A program made the position numbers and the translations under genes. Positions 1 through 6,918 of a stretch of DNA of 14,283 nucleotides are shown one piece after another; the stretch's first letter is position 1, and the number at the start of each line of letters is the position of its first letter. The DNA is from CAZSDW01 sp964605705. Lineage in GTDB: Bacteria > Fidelibacterota > UBA2242. The notes beneath the pieces were generated by a model. It was not told where the DNA came from and did no database searches. It worked only from the letters and a program-made list of their open reading frames with translations. The stretch is from the NCBI GenBank assembly GCA_964605705.1, contig CAZSDW010000067.1, positions 1-14,283 on the forward strand. The letters are read 5' to 3'.

Positions 1-38
1 GGTGTAAAAAGCATACTTTACATAAGGAAACGAGGTAA
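1..38 (+). CDS. rpmG: 50S ribosomal protein L33, C-terminal end (partial)
   Basis: The window opens inside a gene. Reading from base 3 gives the eleven residues CKKHTLHKETR followed by a TAA stop at 36-38. This is the typical ending of the zinc-ribbon type of ribosomal protein L33: a last zinc-ligand Cys, then a (K/R)KHTLHKE-type tail. The two bases before it (GG) fit a Trp, Arg or Gly codon, such as the Trp of a CPWC-type knuckle. L33 is a small 50S protein near the E site. Its position just before tRNA-Trp and secE matches the common tuf-rpmG-trnW-secE-nusG order, which supports the call despite the short fragment. The gene continues off the left edge, so its length and its first two zinc ligands cannot be seen. 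Confidence 0.85.
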   Translation, partial: CKKHTLHKETR

Positions 39-49
39 GTAGGATATGA

Positions 50-122
50 AGGTGAGTAGCTCAATTGGTAGAGCACTGGTCTCCAAAACCAGGGGTTGCG
101 GGTTCGATTCCTGCCTCACCTG
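50..122 (+). tRNA. trnW: tRNA-Trp (anticodon CCA)
   Basis: A complete cloverleaf can be folded by eye. The acceptor stem AGGTGAG (50-56) pairs with CTCACCT (115-121), all seven pairs Watson-Crick. The D stem GCTC (59-62) pairs with GAGC (71-74) around loop AATTGGTA. The anticodon stem CTGGT (76-80) pairs with ACCAG (88-92), with loop CTCCAAA giving anticodon CCA at 83-85 (tryptophan, UGG codons). The variable loop is 93-97. The T stem GCGGG (98-102) pairs with CCTGC (110-114) with one G-T wobble, around TTCGATT. The discriminator is G122. The 3' CCA is not encoded (CTA follows), so it must be added by a nucleotidyltransferase. The gene starts 11 bases after the rpmG stop and is probably cut out of a transcript shared with rpmG and secE. 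Confidence 0.98.
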
Positions 123-179
123 CTACGATATTAGTTATTCACAACTTACCGAATATCTAACTAAATAGAGGAAGCGGGC

Positions 180-362
180 ATGTTTAAGAAAATCACGGAG
201 TTTTTTGAAGGTGTAGTTTTTGAGATGAAAAAGGTCTCATGGCCAAGTTGGCAGGAGCTGAAAGGTTCTACCATCGTTGTTCTGATACTCTCTCTGATTT
301 TAGCCGTTTTTCTGTTTCTTGTGGACATGATTTTATCAAAACTTGTCAACGTCATATTATAG
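180..362 (+). CDS. secE: Preprotein translocase subunit SecE
   Basis: SecE is the small essential clamp subunit of the SecYEG channel, which moves unfolded proteins across or into the inner membrane. The 60-residue product is the short single-membrane-span form found in most bacteria (E. coli SecE has three spans). An amphipathic N-terminal helix (about residues 1-28) carries the family signature KKVSWPSWQEL at 18-27. One hydrophobic segment at about 31-58 (TIVVLILSLILAVFLFLVDM and onward) forms the transmembrane helix. The start is the ATG at 180, preceded by the purine-rich AGAGGAAG at 167-174. The gene lies 57 bases after tRNA-Trp, and its stop is 7 bases before nusG, the usual secE-nusG pairing, so the two are likely translationally coupled. 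Confidence 0.96.
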   Translation: MFKKITEFFEGVVFEMKKVSWPSWQELKGSTIVVLILSLILAVFLFLVDMILSKLVNVIL

Positions 363-369
363 AGTGATC

Positions 370-897
370 ATGAACTGGTATGTATTAAAGTGTTACTCAG
401 GTAAAGAAAAAAAGGTCCGGGAGGCAATTCTTCTGGAGGCTGAGCGTGCCGGTATGAAAGAAATGATTCCGGAAGTACTGGTTCCTTCTGAAAATATTAT
501 GGAAATGCGTGAAGGTAAAAAACGGGTTCGCAACAAGGTTTTTTTCCCGGGGTACGTCCTGGTGAATATGGAAATCACAAAAGAGTCGCAATACCTCGTC
601 GAAAATATTCCGGGTGTCATGTCATTCGTCGGTGCCAAAGGACATCCACTGCCACTGAAACCCGAAGAGATTAAACGGGTTATGGGTGAAGTCGAAAAGA
701 AAGACGGACGCGAAATAATGGCAACGCCTTTCAAAATGGGCGATCCGGTGAAAGTCGTTGATGGTCCGTTCATTGACTTCAGAGGTGTCGTGCAGGAAGT
801 CAACGAAGACAAACAGAAATTGAAGGTGACGGTCAGTATTTTTGGTCGTCCTACTCCGGTAGAATTAGATTTTTTACAGGTTGAATTGGAGAAATAG
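370..897 (+). CDS. nusG: Transcription termination/antitermination protein NusG
   Basis: NusG binds the clamp of RNA polymerase through its NGN domain and connects to Rho or to ribosomal protein S10 through its KOW domain, tuning elongation, pausing and transcription-translation coupling. The 175-residue product is the standard two-domain length. NGN spans about 1-105, opening NWYVLKCYSGKEKKV and containing FFPGYVLVNM at 58-67 and the NIPGVMSFVG stretch at 79-88. KOW spans about 123-175, with GDPVKVVDGPFIDFRGVV from 124 and a VSIFGRPTPVELDF strand pair. I chose the ATG at 370 because family members begin M-x-W-Y-V. The reading frame is open back to 343, but that adds nine residues that fit nothing in the family and would overlap secE. 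GAGTGA (362-367) may serve as a weak ribosome site. No extra insertion domain is present. Confidence 0.97.
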   Translation: MNWYVLKCYSGKEKKVREAILLEAERAGMKEMIPEVLVPSENIMEMREGKKRVRNKVFFPGYVLVNMEITKESQYLVENIPGVMSFVGAKGHPLPLKPEEIKRVMGEVEKKDGREIMATPFKMGDPVKVVDGPFIDFRGVVQEVNEDKQKLKVTVSIFGRPTPVELDFLQVELEK

Positions 898-905
898 GTG
901 AGATT

Positions 906-1328
906 ATGGCAAAAAAAGTTGTCGCATTAATAAAACTACATATTGAGGCAGGTAAAGCAAATCCATCGCCGCCCGTCGGTCCGGCGCTTGGTCAGCATAG
1001 TGTTAATATTGTCGAATTTTGCAAAACATTTAATGCCCGCACACAGGATAAAGCAGGTTTGACTATTCCGGTTGTCATTACCGTTTACGGGGATAGATCA
1101 TTTACTTTTATTACCAAAACACCTCCGGCAGCCGTACTGTTAAAAAAAGCAGCAAAGTTGCCAAAGGCATCTGCTGAACCGAATAAAACCAAAGTTGGTT
1201 CGGTCACCCTCGAACAGGTCAGGGAAATTGCTGAGTTGAAAATGCCTGACTTGAACGCGCATTCGGTTGAGCGTGCGATGGAAATGATTAAAGGAACAGC
1301 CCGGAGTATGGGCATTACGATAAAATAA
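906..1328 (+). CDS. rplK: 50S ribosomal protein L11
   Basis: L11 forms the base of the L7/L12 stalk with 23S rRNA helices 43/44, the GTPase-associated centre, and is needed for RelA activation and for thiostrepton/micrococcin action. The 140-residue length is typical. The N-terminal domain (about 1-70) includes the proline-rich PSPPVGPALGQHSVNI at 20-35, the region that swings against rRNA and is targeted by thiazole antibiotics. The linker TKTPPAAVLLKKA follows at 70-82. The C-terminal rRNA-binding domain (about 76-140) contains EPNKTKVG at 91-98 and REIAELKMPDLNA at 106-118, ending GTARSMGITIK. The start ATG is 8 bases after nusG, and its ribosome site AGGTGA (896-901) overlaps the nusG stop codon, a coupling arrangement. 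Nothing unusual is seen. Confidence 0.98.
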   Translation: MAKKVVALIKLHIEAGKANPSPPVGPALGQHSVNIVEFCKTFNARTQDKAGLTIPVVITVYGDRSFTFITKTPPAAVLLKKAAKLPKASAEPNKTKVGSVTLEQVREIAELKMPDLNAHSVERAMEMIKGTARSMGITIK

Positions 1329-1343
1329 TAGGGATTCAGTTGT

Positions 1344-2036
1344 ATGAAAGTCTCAAAAAGGGTAGAAAATAATTTAAAAAAAGTCGATCGGAACAAGGAT
1401 TACTCACTTGAAGAGGCGATTGATCTTTTGCAAGCGATAGAGGGCACTAAATTCGATGAAACATTTGAAGCCCACGTAAATCTTGGAGTGGATCCGAGAC
1501 ATGCCGATCAGAATATCAGAGGAACGGTCTCTTATCCGCACGGTACCGGTCGTAAGGTTCGTGTGCTGGTAATGACTAAATCCAAAGCCGATGAAGCTGA
1601 AAAAGCGGGTGCCGATTATATCGGACTTGAAGAGTACGTTGAGAAAATCCAGAGTGGCTGGTCGGATGTTGATGTCATCATCGCCACCCCCGATGTCATG
1701 GGACAGGTCGGAAAACTCGGACGGATTTTAGGTCCGAAGGGATTAATGCCGAATCCTAAAACCGGAACGGTGACAATGGATATCGCGGCTGCAGTAAAAG
1801 AGGTGAAATCGGGTCGAATTGAGATTCGTGTCGATAAAAACGGGATTATTCATACACCGGTTGGCAAGAAATCATTTTCAAAAGAGAATCTTGCTGAAAA
1901 TATAAAAACCCTGATTGCAACTTTGATGCGGATGCGTCCGTCAGCTACAAAAGGGATTTATTTTAAGAAATTGACGTTGACGACCACAATGGGACCCGGT
2001 GTGCGCGTTGATAAAACCACGGTAACGCAGTCGTAA
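1344..2036 (+). CDS. rplA: 50S ribosomal protein L1
   Basis: L1 is the protein of the mobile L1 stalk that helps release deacylated tRNA from the E site; in many bacteria it also represses translation of the rplKA mRNA. The 230-residue protein matches the usual 225-235. The N-terminal helix and domain I run from 1 to about 68. Domain II occupies the middle (about 69-160) and carries the family signature around 117-141, including MGQVGKLGRILGPKGLMPNP. Domain I resumes with EIRVDKNGIIHTPVGK at 160-175 and ends in TTTMGPGVRVD. The start ATG is 15 bases after rplK with AGGGA at 1330-1334. There is no free leader before rplK for a classic L1 operator (only 8 bases separate it from nusG), so any L1 autoregulatory site would have to lie within coding sequence. 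Confidence 0.98.
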   Translation: MKVSKRVENNLKKVDRNKDYSLEEAIDLLQAIEGTKFDETFEAHVNLGVDPRHADQNIRGTVSYPHGTGRKVRVLVMTKSKADEAEKAGADYIGLEEYVEKIQSGWSDVDVIIATPDVMGQVGKLGRILGPKGLMPNPKTGTVTMDIAAAVKEVKSGRIEIRVDKNGIIHTPVGKKSFSKENLAENIKTLIATLMRMRPSATKGIYFKKLTLTTTMGPGVRVDKTTVTQS

Positions 2037-2054
2037 ACGGATTGAGGAGCTAAC

Positions 2055-2573
2055 ATGCCAAATGTGAAAAAACAGACGATTGTTCAAGAGGTAACGGATA
2101 AATTTACCAGGGCAAAGGGGATCTACTTTACGAATTTTAAAGGAATGAATGTTGATCTGGTGAATAAGCTGCGCAGTGAGTTATATTCCGCAAATATTGA
2201 ATTTAAGGTAACCAAGAAAACCCTTTCCAGGATTGCCGCGAAAAATGCCGGCTTCGATTCCATTGATAATTTGATTGATGGTCAAATGGGAATTGCACTT
2301 GGTTATGATGATCCGGTCGCTCCGGGAAAAATTATCACCGAATTTGTCAAGAAGAACAAACTTGAGTCCCTGAATATAACCGGTTGTATTTTTGATAATG
2401 AATTGTTTGGCGCTGATCAGGTCAGTGCTATTATAAATTTACCGAGTCGTGAGGAATTATTGTCACGGTTGGTTGGAACACTCGCCGCCCCGATGAGTCA
2501 CTTAGTTGGTACTTTAAGAGCGACAATGAGTCAGATGGTTGGCGTTTTGAAATCGTTAAGCGATAAGAAATAA
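2055..2573 (+). CDS. rplJ: 50S ribosomal protein L10 (stalk base)
   Basis: L10 anchors L7/L12 dimers to the ribosome through a long C-terminal helix and binds 23S rRNA and L11 through its N-terminal domain. The 172-residue product has the expected rRNA-binding domain (about 1-130), with KGIYFTNFKGMNVDLVNKLR at 21-40, VTKKTLSRIA at 52-61 and the strand region NITGCIFDNELF. The C-terminal helix starts at LPSREELLSRL (129-139) and holds three copies of an (L/M)VG(T/V)L unit at 139-143, 150-154 and 161-165. They are spaced exactly 11 residues apart, each a likely docking site for one L12 dimer. ATG at 2055 has a strong GAGGAG site (2044-2049) 5 bases upstream. The 18-base gap from rplA leaves no room for the L10 leader known from E. 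coli. Confidence 0.98.
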   Translation: MPNVKKQTIVQEVTDKFTRAKGIYFTNFKGMNVDLVNKLRSELYSANIEFKVTKKTLSRIAAKNAGFDSIDNLIDGQMGIALGYDDPVAPGKIITEFVKKNKLESLNITGCIFDNELFGADQVSAIINLPSREELLSRLVGTLAAPMSHLVGTLRATMSQMVGVLKSLSDKK

Positions 2574-2594
2574 GAAAATAGTTTGCAGTTAAAT

Positions 2595-2600
2595 GGAGGA
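2595..2600 (+). promoter_or_regulatory. Strong ribosome binding site of rplL
   Basis: GGAGGA sits 9 bases before the rplL ATG. It is one of the longest matches to the anti-Shine-Dalgarno sequence in this window. This fits the need to make L7/L12 in several-fold excess over L10, although both genes are read from what is probably the same mRNA. Confidence 0.8.
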
Positions 2601-2609
2601 AAGTAAGAC

Positions 2610-2996
2610 ATGGCAGACATAACAAGAGCAGACGTTCTTGCATACCTGGAAAAAGCCAATATGCTGGAGATTTCTGAACTGATTAAAGCGATCGAAGATA
2701 AGTTTAATGTGACCGCTGTTGCCCCGGTAGCCGTCGCGGCTGCTGTTCCCGGCGCTGCCGCAGTTGCTGAAGTTGAGGAAGAACAGACCGAGTTTGAGGT
2801 TGTCTTGAAAGAGGTTGGATCACAGAAAATTAATGTTATTAAAGTTGTCAGAGCCGCTACCAATCTGGGTTTGAAAGAAGCCAAGGATCTTGTAGATAAT
2901 GCTCCGAATCCGATTAAAGAAGGTGTTTCAAAAGAAGAAGCCGAAGGTCTGAAAAAACAATTAGAAGAAGCCGGCGCAACTGTCGAAATTAAATAG
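2610..2996 (+). CDS. rplL: 50S ribosomal protein L7/L12
   Basis: L7/L12 is the multicopy stalk protein that recruits translational GTPases (EF-Tu, EF-G, IF2, RF3) and stimulates their action. The 128-residue length is normal. The N-terminal dimerisation and L10-binding helices lie at about 1-34 (ITRADVLAYLEKANMLEISE and onward). A flexible Ala/Val/Pro-rich hinge follows at about 35-58. The globular C-terminal domain at 59-128 holds the factor-binding face, seen as INVIKVVRAATNLGLKEAKD at 74-93 and the closing EEAGATVEIK. The gene starts 36 bases after rplJ behind a strong GGAGGA site. It ends the ribosomal block: the next gene, rpoB, is 104 bases away across a gap with a hairpin. Confidence 0.98.
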   Translation: MADITRADVLAYLEKANMLEISELIKAIEDKFNVTAVAPVAVAAAVPGAAAVAEVEEEQTEFEVVLKEVGSQKINVIKVVRAATNLGLKEAKDLVDNAPNPIKEGVSKEEAEGLKKQLEEAGATVEIK

Positions 2997-3019
2997 TCGG
3001 TTTTGACCTTACTTCTGTT

Positions 3020-3049
3020 TTGAATGACAACGCCTCAACAATCTAAAAT
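3020..3049 (+). promoter_or_regulatory. Possible sigma70-type promoter before rpoB
   Basis: TTGAAT (3020-3025; four of six bases match TTGACA) is followed after 18 bases by TAAAAT (3044-3049; five of six match TATAAT). Transcription would start near 3056, giving a leader of about 45 bases before the rpoB start. The match is moderate and such sequences arise by chance in AT-rich gaps. The predicted start falls inside the left arm of the adjacent hairpin, so an RNA begun here could not form that hairpin. This is my inference from the sequence alone. Confidence 0.3.
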
Positions 3050-3075
3050 ATATCCCCAATATGTTTTGGGGATAT
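3050..3075 (+). promoter_or_regulatory. Perfect hairpin in the rplL-rpoB gap (attenuator or processing site)
   Basis: ATATCCCCAA (3050-3059) and TTGGGGATAT (3066-3075) are exact inverted repeats: a 10-bp stem with a 6-base loop (TATGTT). A GGGG/CCCC core is flanked by A-T pairs. Only two further T residues follow the right arm before AAA, so it lacks the U run of a strong intrinsic terminator. E. coli has a partial terminator and an RNase III cleavage site in the same gap between rplL and rpoB, which keep RNA polymerase subunits below ribosomal protein levels. A similar attenuating or processing role is plausible here. The structure is seen directly; the function is inferred. Confidence 0.6.
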
Positions 3076-3087
3076 TTAAACGTGAAA

Positions 3088-3093
3088 AGGAGG
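3088..3093 (+). promoter_or_regulatory. Ribosome binding site defining the TTG start of rpoB
   Basis: AGGAGG is a full Shine-Dalgarno core, 7 bases before TTG at 3101. It fixes the start of rpoB on a rare TTG codon: the predicted protein then begins MSNTPTKSAQRQTFSKI, in register with RpoB N-termini. The nearest in-frame ATG downstream (codon 23, in QDMPDLLAIQ) would cut into conserved sequence and has no such site. Confidence 0.8.
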
Positions 3094-3100
3094 AATACTC

Positions 3101-6100
3101 TTGAGTAATACTCCCACTAAATCTGCTCAAAGACAGACCTTTTCGAAAATTCCATCAGTGCAGGATATGCCGGATCTTTTGGCGATCCAGACAGACTCTT
3201 TTGAAGAATTTTTACAGAAGGACATATTGCCGCAGGAACGTCGGAACAAAGGGCTGGAAGAAGCCTTCAATAATATTTTTCCCGTGGAAGATTCGCATGG
3301 CAATTATATACTTGAGTACAAATATTACACAATTGGTGAGCCAAGGTATTCTATAAAAGAGTGTTTAGAACGAGGTGTTAGTTATACGGTACCCCTGAAA
3401 GTCCGTCTGGTCCTGCATATCAGTGAAGAGGGCGGCGAAAAGGGCGATTATTCTGCCGGAATCGAGCAGGATATATTTTTCGGTAATGTACCGCATATGA
3501 CCCCCAAAGGCACATTTATTATAAATGGCGCCGAGCGTGTGATCGTCAGTCAGCTGCAGCGGTCGCCGGGTGTGTTCTTTGACGAAGGCGAGCATACCAA
3601 CGGTATGAAAATATATACTGCCCGGGTAATTCCTTTCCGGGGTTCCTGGGTGGATTTTGTGATCGACACCCGTGATGTACTGAGCGCAATTATTGACCGC
3701 CGCCGCAAATTTCCCGCCACCATATTGCTGCGAGCTTTCGGATATCCGAACAATGAGGATATTCTGAAACTATTCGATGTTGGCAAAATGGTTAATATCC
3801 AGACCTCACCGAAAGAAGCTTTGGGTAAGGTACTCGCCGAGAGTATCGTAGATCCTGAAACCGGTGAAGTGCTGGTTGAAGTTAAAGAGCAGGTTGAAGT
3901 TGACAAGGATATTCTCGTCCTTTGTAAAGATCACAACATCGAACAGGTGTTGGTCTTCACTACCGACGGTGAAATCGAAAAGTCAATTTTTATTAATACG
4001 CTTCGAAAAGATAACTCTACCTACGATGAAGAAACAGCTCTGTTATATCTCTATCGCAGCTTACGGACCGGCGAACCGCCAAACTTGGAAACGGCGAAGA
4101 AATTTGTCGAGCGGCTGTTTTTCAGCCCGAAAAAATATGATTTAGGTCAGGTTGGAAGATATCGTATCAATAAAAAGTTCAATCTGAAAGTTCCTCTGGA
4201 AAATACCGTTCTGACCAAAGATGATATTGTTGAAATCATGAAACATATCGTCGAAATGAGAAAAGGAAACCTAGGTCCTGATGATATCGATCATCTGGGT
4301 AACCGTCGGGTCAGAACAACCGGTGAGCAACTCGCCAACCAGTTTAACCTGGCATTTACCCGGATGGCGCGGACTATTAAGGAGCGTATGAATTTACGCG
4401 AATCGGAAAACCTGACTCCTCAGGATTTGATCAATTCACGAATTGTGACCTCGGTTGTGAATTCATTCTTTGGAACCAGCCAGTTATCACAGTTTATGGA
4501 TCAGACTAATCCGCTGGCGGAAATTACCCATAAGCGACGTGTTTCTGCGCTTGGACCGGGTGGATTGACCCGTGAGCGAGCCGGTTTTGAGGTTCGTGAT
4601 GTGCACTATACGCATTACGGAAGATTGTGCCCGATTGAGACACCGGAAGGACCGAATATCGGTTTGATCTCATCCCTGTCCACTTACGCTTATGTGAATA
4701 ATCTGGGATTTATTGAGACTCCTTACCGCATTGTTGAAAAGAAAAACGATGCTGTTTTGGTTTCCAGTAAAGTTGAATATCTATCGGCAGATGATGAAGA
4801 CCGCTGTCTGATTGCACAGGCAAACGCTCCGCTGGATGAGAAAAATCGTTTTCAGAGAACCCGGATTCGGGCGCGTATCCGGGGCGAGTTCCCAATGGTT
4901 GCTCCCGACGAACTTAAATATATGGATGTTTCACCAAATCAGATCGTATCGGTATCTGCGGCATTGATCCCATTTTTAGAACATGATGACGCCAACCGCG
5001 CATTGATGGGATCAAATATGCAGCGTCAGTCAGTACCGTTGTTAAAGCCGGAGCGTCCTATTGTTGGTACAGGTCTCGAAATGACTGTCGCCAAAGATTC
5101 CAAAACGACCGTTGTTTCTCCGATTGACGGAATTGTTGAAGAGGCTTGTGCAGATTATGTGATTATTCGTTCCGAATCCCAGCCTGAATATGCACTGGAT
5201 GAGAGCCAACAGCAGGTCAAGGTTGAATTCGCCAAATTTTTACGAACCAATCAGGATACATCTATCAACCAGAAACCTCTTATTCGGGCTGGTGCCAAGG
5301 TTAAAAAAGGTGATGTGATTGCCGATGGTTGTGCGTCTGATCAGGGTGAATTGGCACTGGGCAGAAATGTTCTGGTCGCGTTCATGCCCTGGCGTGGATA
5401 TAATTTTGAAGATGCTATCGTGCTCAGTGAAAGACTGGTCCAGGACGATGTGTTTACATCAGTTCATATCAAGGAATTTGAGCTGGAAGTCCGCGATACC
5501 AAGCGTGGCAATGAAGAATTGACCCGTGAAATTCCCAACGTCAGTGAAGATACAACCAAAAACCTGAATTCTAATGGTATCATTCGGATTGGGGCTGAGG
5601 TTGAGTCAAATGACATTCTGATCGGTAAAGTCACACCCAAAGGCGAGACGGATCCGACACCGGAAGAAAAATTGTTGCGGGCGATTTTTGGTGAGAAAGC
5701 AAGTGATGTCAAAGATGCTTCCAAGCGTGCAGATTCCGGAATTCGGGGTGTTGCAGTTGATACGAAATTATTCCAGCGTAAAGGTAAAACCAGTCGCGCG
5801 GATGAGAAGCGCCGAATTGATGATGAAACGAAGAAAAGTATTCAGAAACATCAGCAGCTTCGTGAACGCCGGAATGCGATCCTGAGAAAAATGCTGGATG
5901 GTCAGACTGCCTGTTCCATCAAGGATATTCTTGAATCGGCAACGGTTGTGCGGGCTGGCACCAAGTTTTCAGCCAAACTGTTTGAAATCCTCGATTTTGA
6001 TAATCTCGGTTTTGATGAGGACTGGGTAAAGGATGAGAAAATCAACGAAAATATCCGCAAAATTTACAGAGACTATAACAGTCTTTCGCAGAAAATCGAT

Positions 6101-6883
6101 GAGGAATTAGAGCAGGAAATATATAAAATCAAGGTCGGCGATGACCTGCAACCCGGCGTTTTGCAACTGGCAAAGGTGTATGTTGCCAATAAACGTAAAG
6201 TCCAGGTTGGCGATAAAATGGCAGGACGACATGGAAATAAAGGTGTTGTCTCCATAATCGTTCCACAGGAAGATATGCCGTTTCTGGATGATGGGACGCC
6301 CGTTGATATTGTTTTAAATCCTTTAGGGGTACCGTCTCGTATGAACCTTGGGCAGCTGTATGAAACCATGCTTGGTTGGGCTGGCAAGGAGCTGGGTGTT
6401 TATTATGAAACCCCGGTTTTCAATGGTGCTTCCAAAGAAGAGGTCGCTGCAGAAATGAGAAAAGCAGGTCTTCCGGAAACCGGCAAGGCGAAACTATTTG
6501 ACGGTATGACCGGTGAACCTTTCGATGAGATGGTTACGGTGGGATATATCTATATGATGAAACTGTCGCATCTGGTTGAAGATAAGATGCACGCCCGTTC
6601 CACCGGTCCTTATTCACTCGTTACTCAGCAGCCACTTGGCGGAAAAGCCCAGTTTGGTGGACAGCGGTTTGGTGAAATGGAAGTATGGGCACTCGAAGCA
6701 TACGGCGCCGCATACACATTACAGGAAGTTCTGACGATCAAATCTGATGATGTTGAAGGTCGTTCCAGAGTATATAATGCAATTGTCAAGGGTGAAAATT
6801 TCTCCGATTTCGGAGTGCCCGAGTCTTTCAATGTATTGTTGAAAGAGCTGCAAGGTCTTTGCATTGAAATGGATATAAGTTAG
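3101..6883 (+). CDS. rpoB: DNA-directed RNA polymerase subunit beta
   Basis: RpoB is the large catalytic-side subunit of RNA polymerase: it forms one jaw of the DNA channel, the flap, and part of the active centre. At 1260 residues it is shorter than E. coli RpoB (1342) and close to the size of FCB-group proteins. The rifampicin pocket is at residues 460-486 (SQLSQFMDQTNPLAEITHKR and onward), equivalent to E. coli 509-535. Contact residues Q464, D467, H477, R480 and S482 are the wild-type kinds, so sensitivity is predicted. PIETPEGPNIGLI follows. GDKMAGRHGNKG at 1037-1048 contains the active-site lysines K1039 and K1047 (E. coli K1065 and K1073). The segment between GEKASDVKD (864) and that motif is charged and helix-rich, like the dispensable region of E. 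coli. The C-terminus is the usual FNVLLKELQGL type. Translation starts on TTG. rpoC follows after 35 bases. Confidence 0.99.
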   Translation: MSNTPTKSAQRQTFSKIPSVQDMPDLLAIQTDSFEEFLQKDILPQERRNKGLEEAFNNIFPVEDSHGNYILEYKYYTIGEPRYSIKECLERGVSYTVPLKVRLVLHISEEGGEKGDYSAGIEQDIFFGNVPHMTPKGTFIINGAERVIVSQLQRSPGVFFDEGEHTNGMKIYTARVIPFRGSWVDFVIDTRDVLSAIIDRRRKFPATILLRAFGYPNNEDILKLFDVGKMVNIQTSPKEALGKVLAESIVDPETGEVLVEVKEQVEVDKDILVLCKDHNIEQVLVFTTDGEIEKSIFINTLRKDNSTYDEETALLYLYRSLRTGEPPNLETAKKFVERLFFSPKKYDLGQVGRYRINKKFNLKVPLENTVLTKDDIVEIMKHIVEMRKGNLGPDDIDHLGNRRVRTTGEQLANQFNLAFTRMARTIKERMNLRESENLTPQDLINSRIVTSVVNSFFGTSQLSQFMDQTNPLAEITHKRRVSALGPGGLTRERAGFEVRDVHYTHYGRLCPIETPEGPNIGLISSLSTYAYVNNLGFIETPYRIVEKKNDAVLVSSKVEYLSADDEDRCLIAQANAPLDEKNRFQRTRIRARIRGEFPMVAPDELKYMDVSPNQIVSVSAALIPFLEHDDANRALMGSNMQRQSVPLLKPERPIVGTGLEMTVAKDSKTTVVSPIDGIVEEACADYVIIRSESQPEYALDESQQQVKVEFAKFLRTNQDTSINQKPLIRAGAKVKKGDVIADGCASDQGELALGRNVLVAFMPWRGYNFEDAIVLSERLVQDDVFTSVHIKEFELEVRDTKRGNEELTREIPNVSEDTTKNLNSNGIIRIGAEVESNDILIGKVTPKGETDPTPEEKLLRAIFGEKASDVKDASKRADSGIRGVAVDTKLFQRKGKTSRADEKRRIDDETKKSIQKHQQLRERRNAILRKMLDGQTACSIKDILESATVVRAGTKFSAKLFEILDFDNLGFDEDWVKDEKINENIRKIYRDYNSLSQKIDEELEQEIYKIKVGDDLQPGVLQLAKVYVANKRKVQVGDKMAGRHGNKGVVSIIVPQEDMPFLDDGTPVDIVLNPLGVPSRMNLGQLYETMLGWAGKELGVYYETPVFNGASKEEVAAEMRKAGLPETGKAKLFDGMTGEPFDEMVTVGYIYMMKLSHLVEDKMHARSTGPYSLVTQQPLGGKAQFGGQRFGEMEVWALEAYGAAYTLQEVLTIKSDDVEGRSRVYNAIVKGENFSDFGVPESFNVLLKELQGLCIEMDIS

Positions 6884-6918
6884 CCCCATTCGTTGGGACT
6901 GGAGGTATAGATATAAAG

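Noticed and set aside
127..157. Short inverted repeat GATATT/AATATC between tRNA-Trp and secE
   Set aside because: Six base pairs with a 19-base loop in AT-rich DNA is expected by chance.
138..167. Possible promoter TTCACA-N18-TAAATA before secE
   Set aside because: Both boxes are poor matches to consensus, and secE is adequately served by the upstream rpmG-tRNA transcript.
343..369. Upstream in-frame extension of nusG to an ATG at 343
   Set aside because: The nine added residues match nothing in NusG, would overlap secE by 20 bases, and family members start M-x-W-Y-V exactly at the ATG at 370.
393..812. 139-codon minus-strand open frame inside nusG
   Set aside because: It is a mirror frame of a conserved gene; the product is low in family resemblance, Ser/Thr/Pro-biased as expected of an antisense shadow, and has no ribosome site or partner gene.
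3060..3068. Bacteroidota-type -7 box (TAnnTTTG) in TATGTTTTG before rpoB
   Set aside because: The spacing is off by one (TAnnTTTTG), it lies in the loop and right arm of the hairpin, and the strong Shine-Dalgarno use argues against Bacteroidota-type signals.
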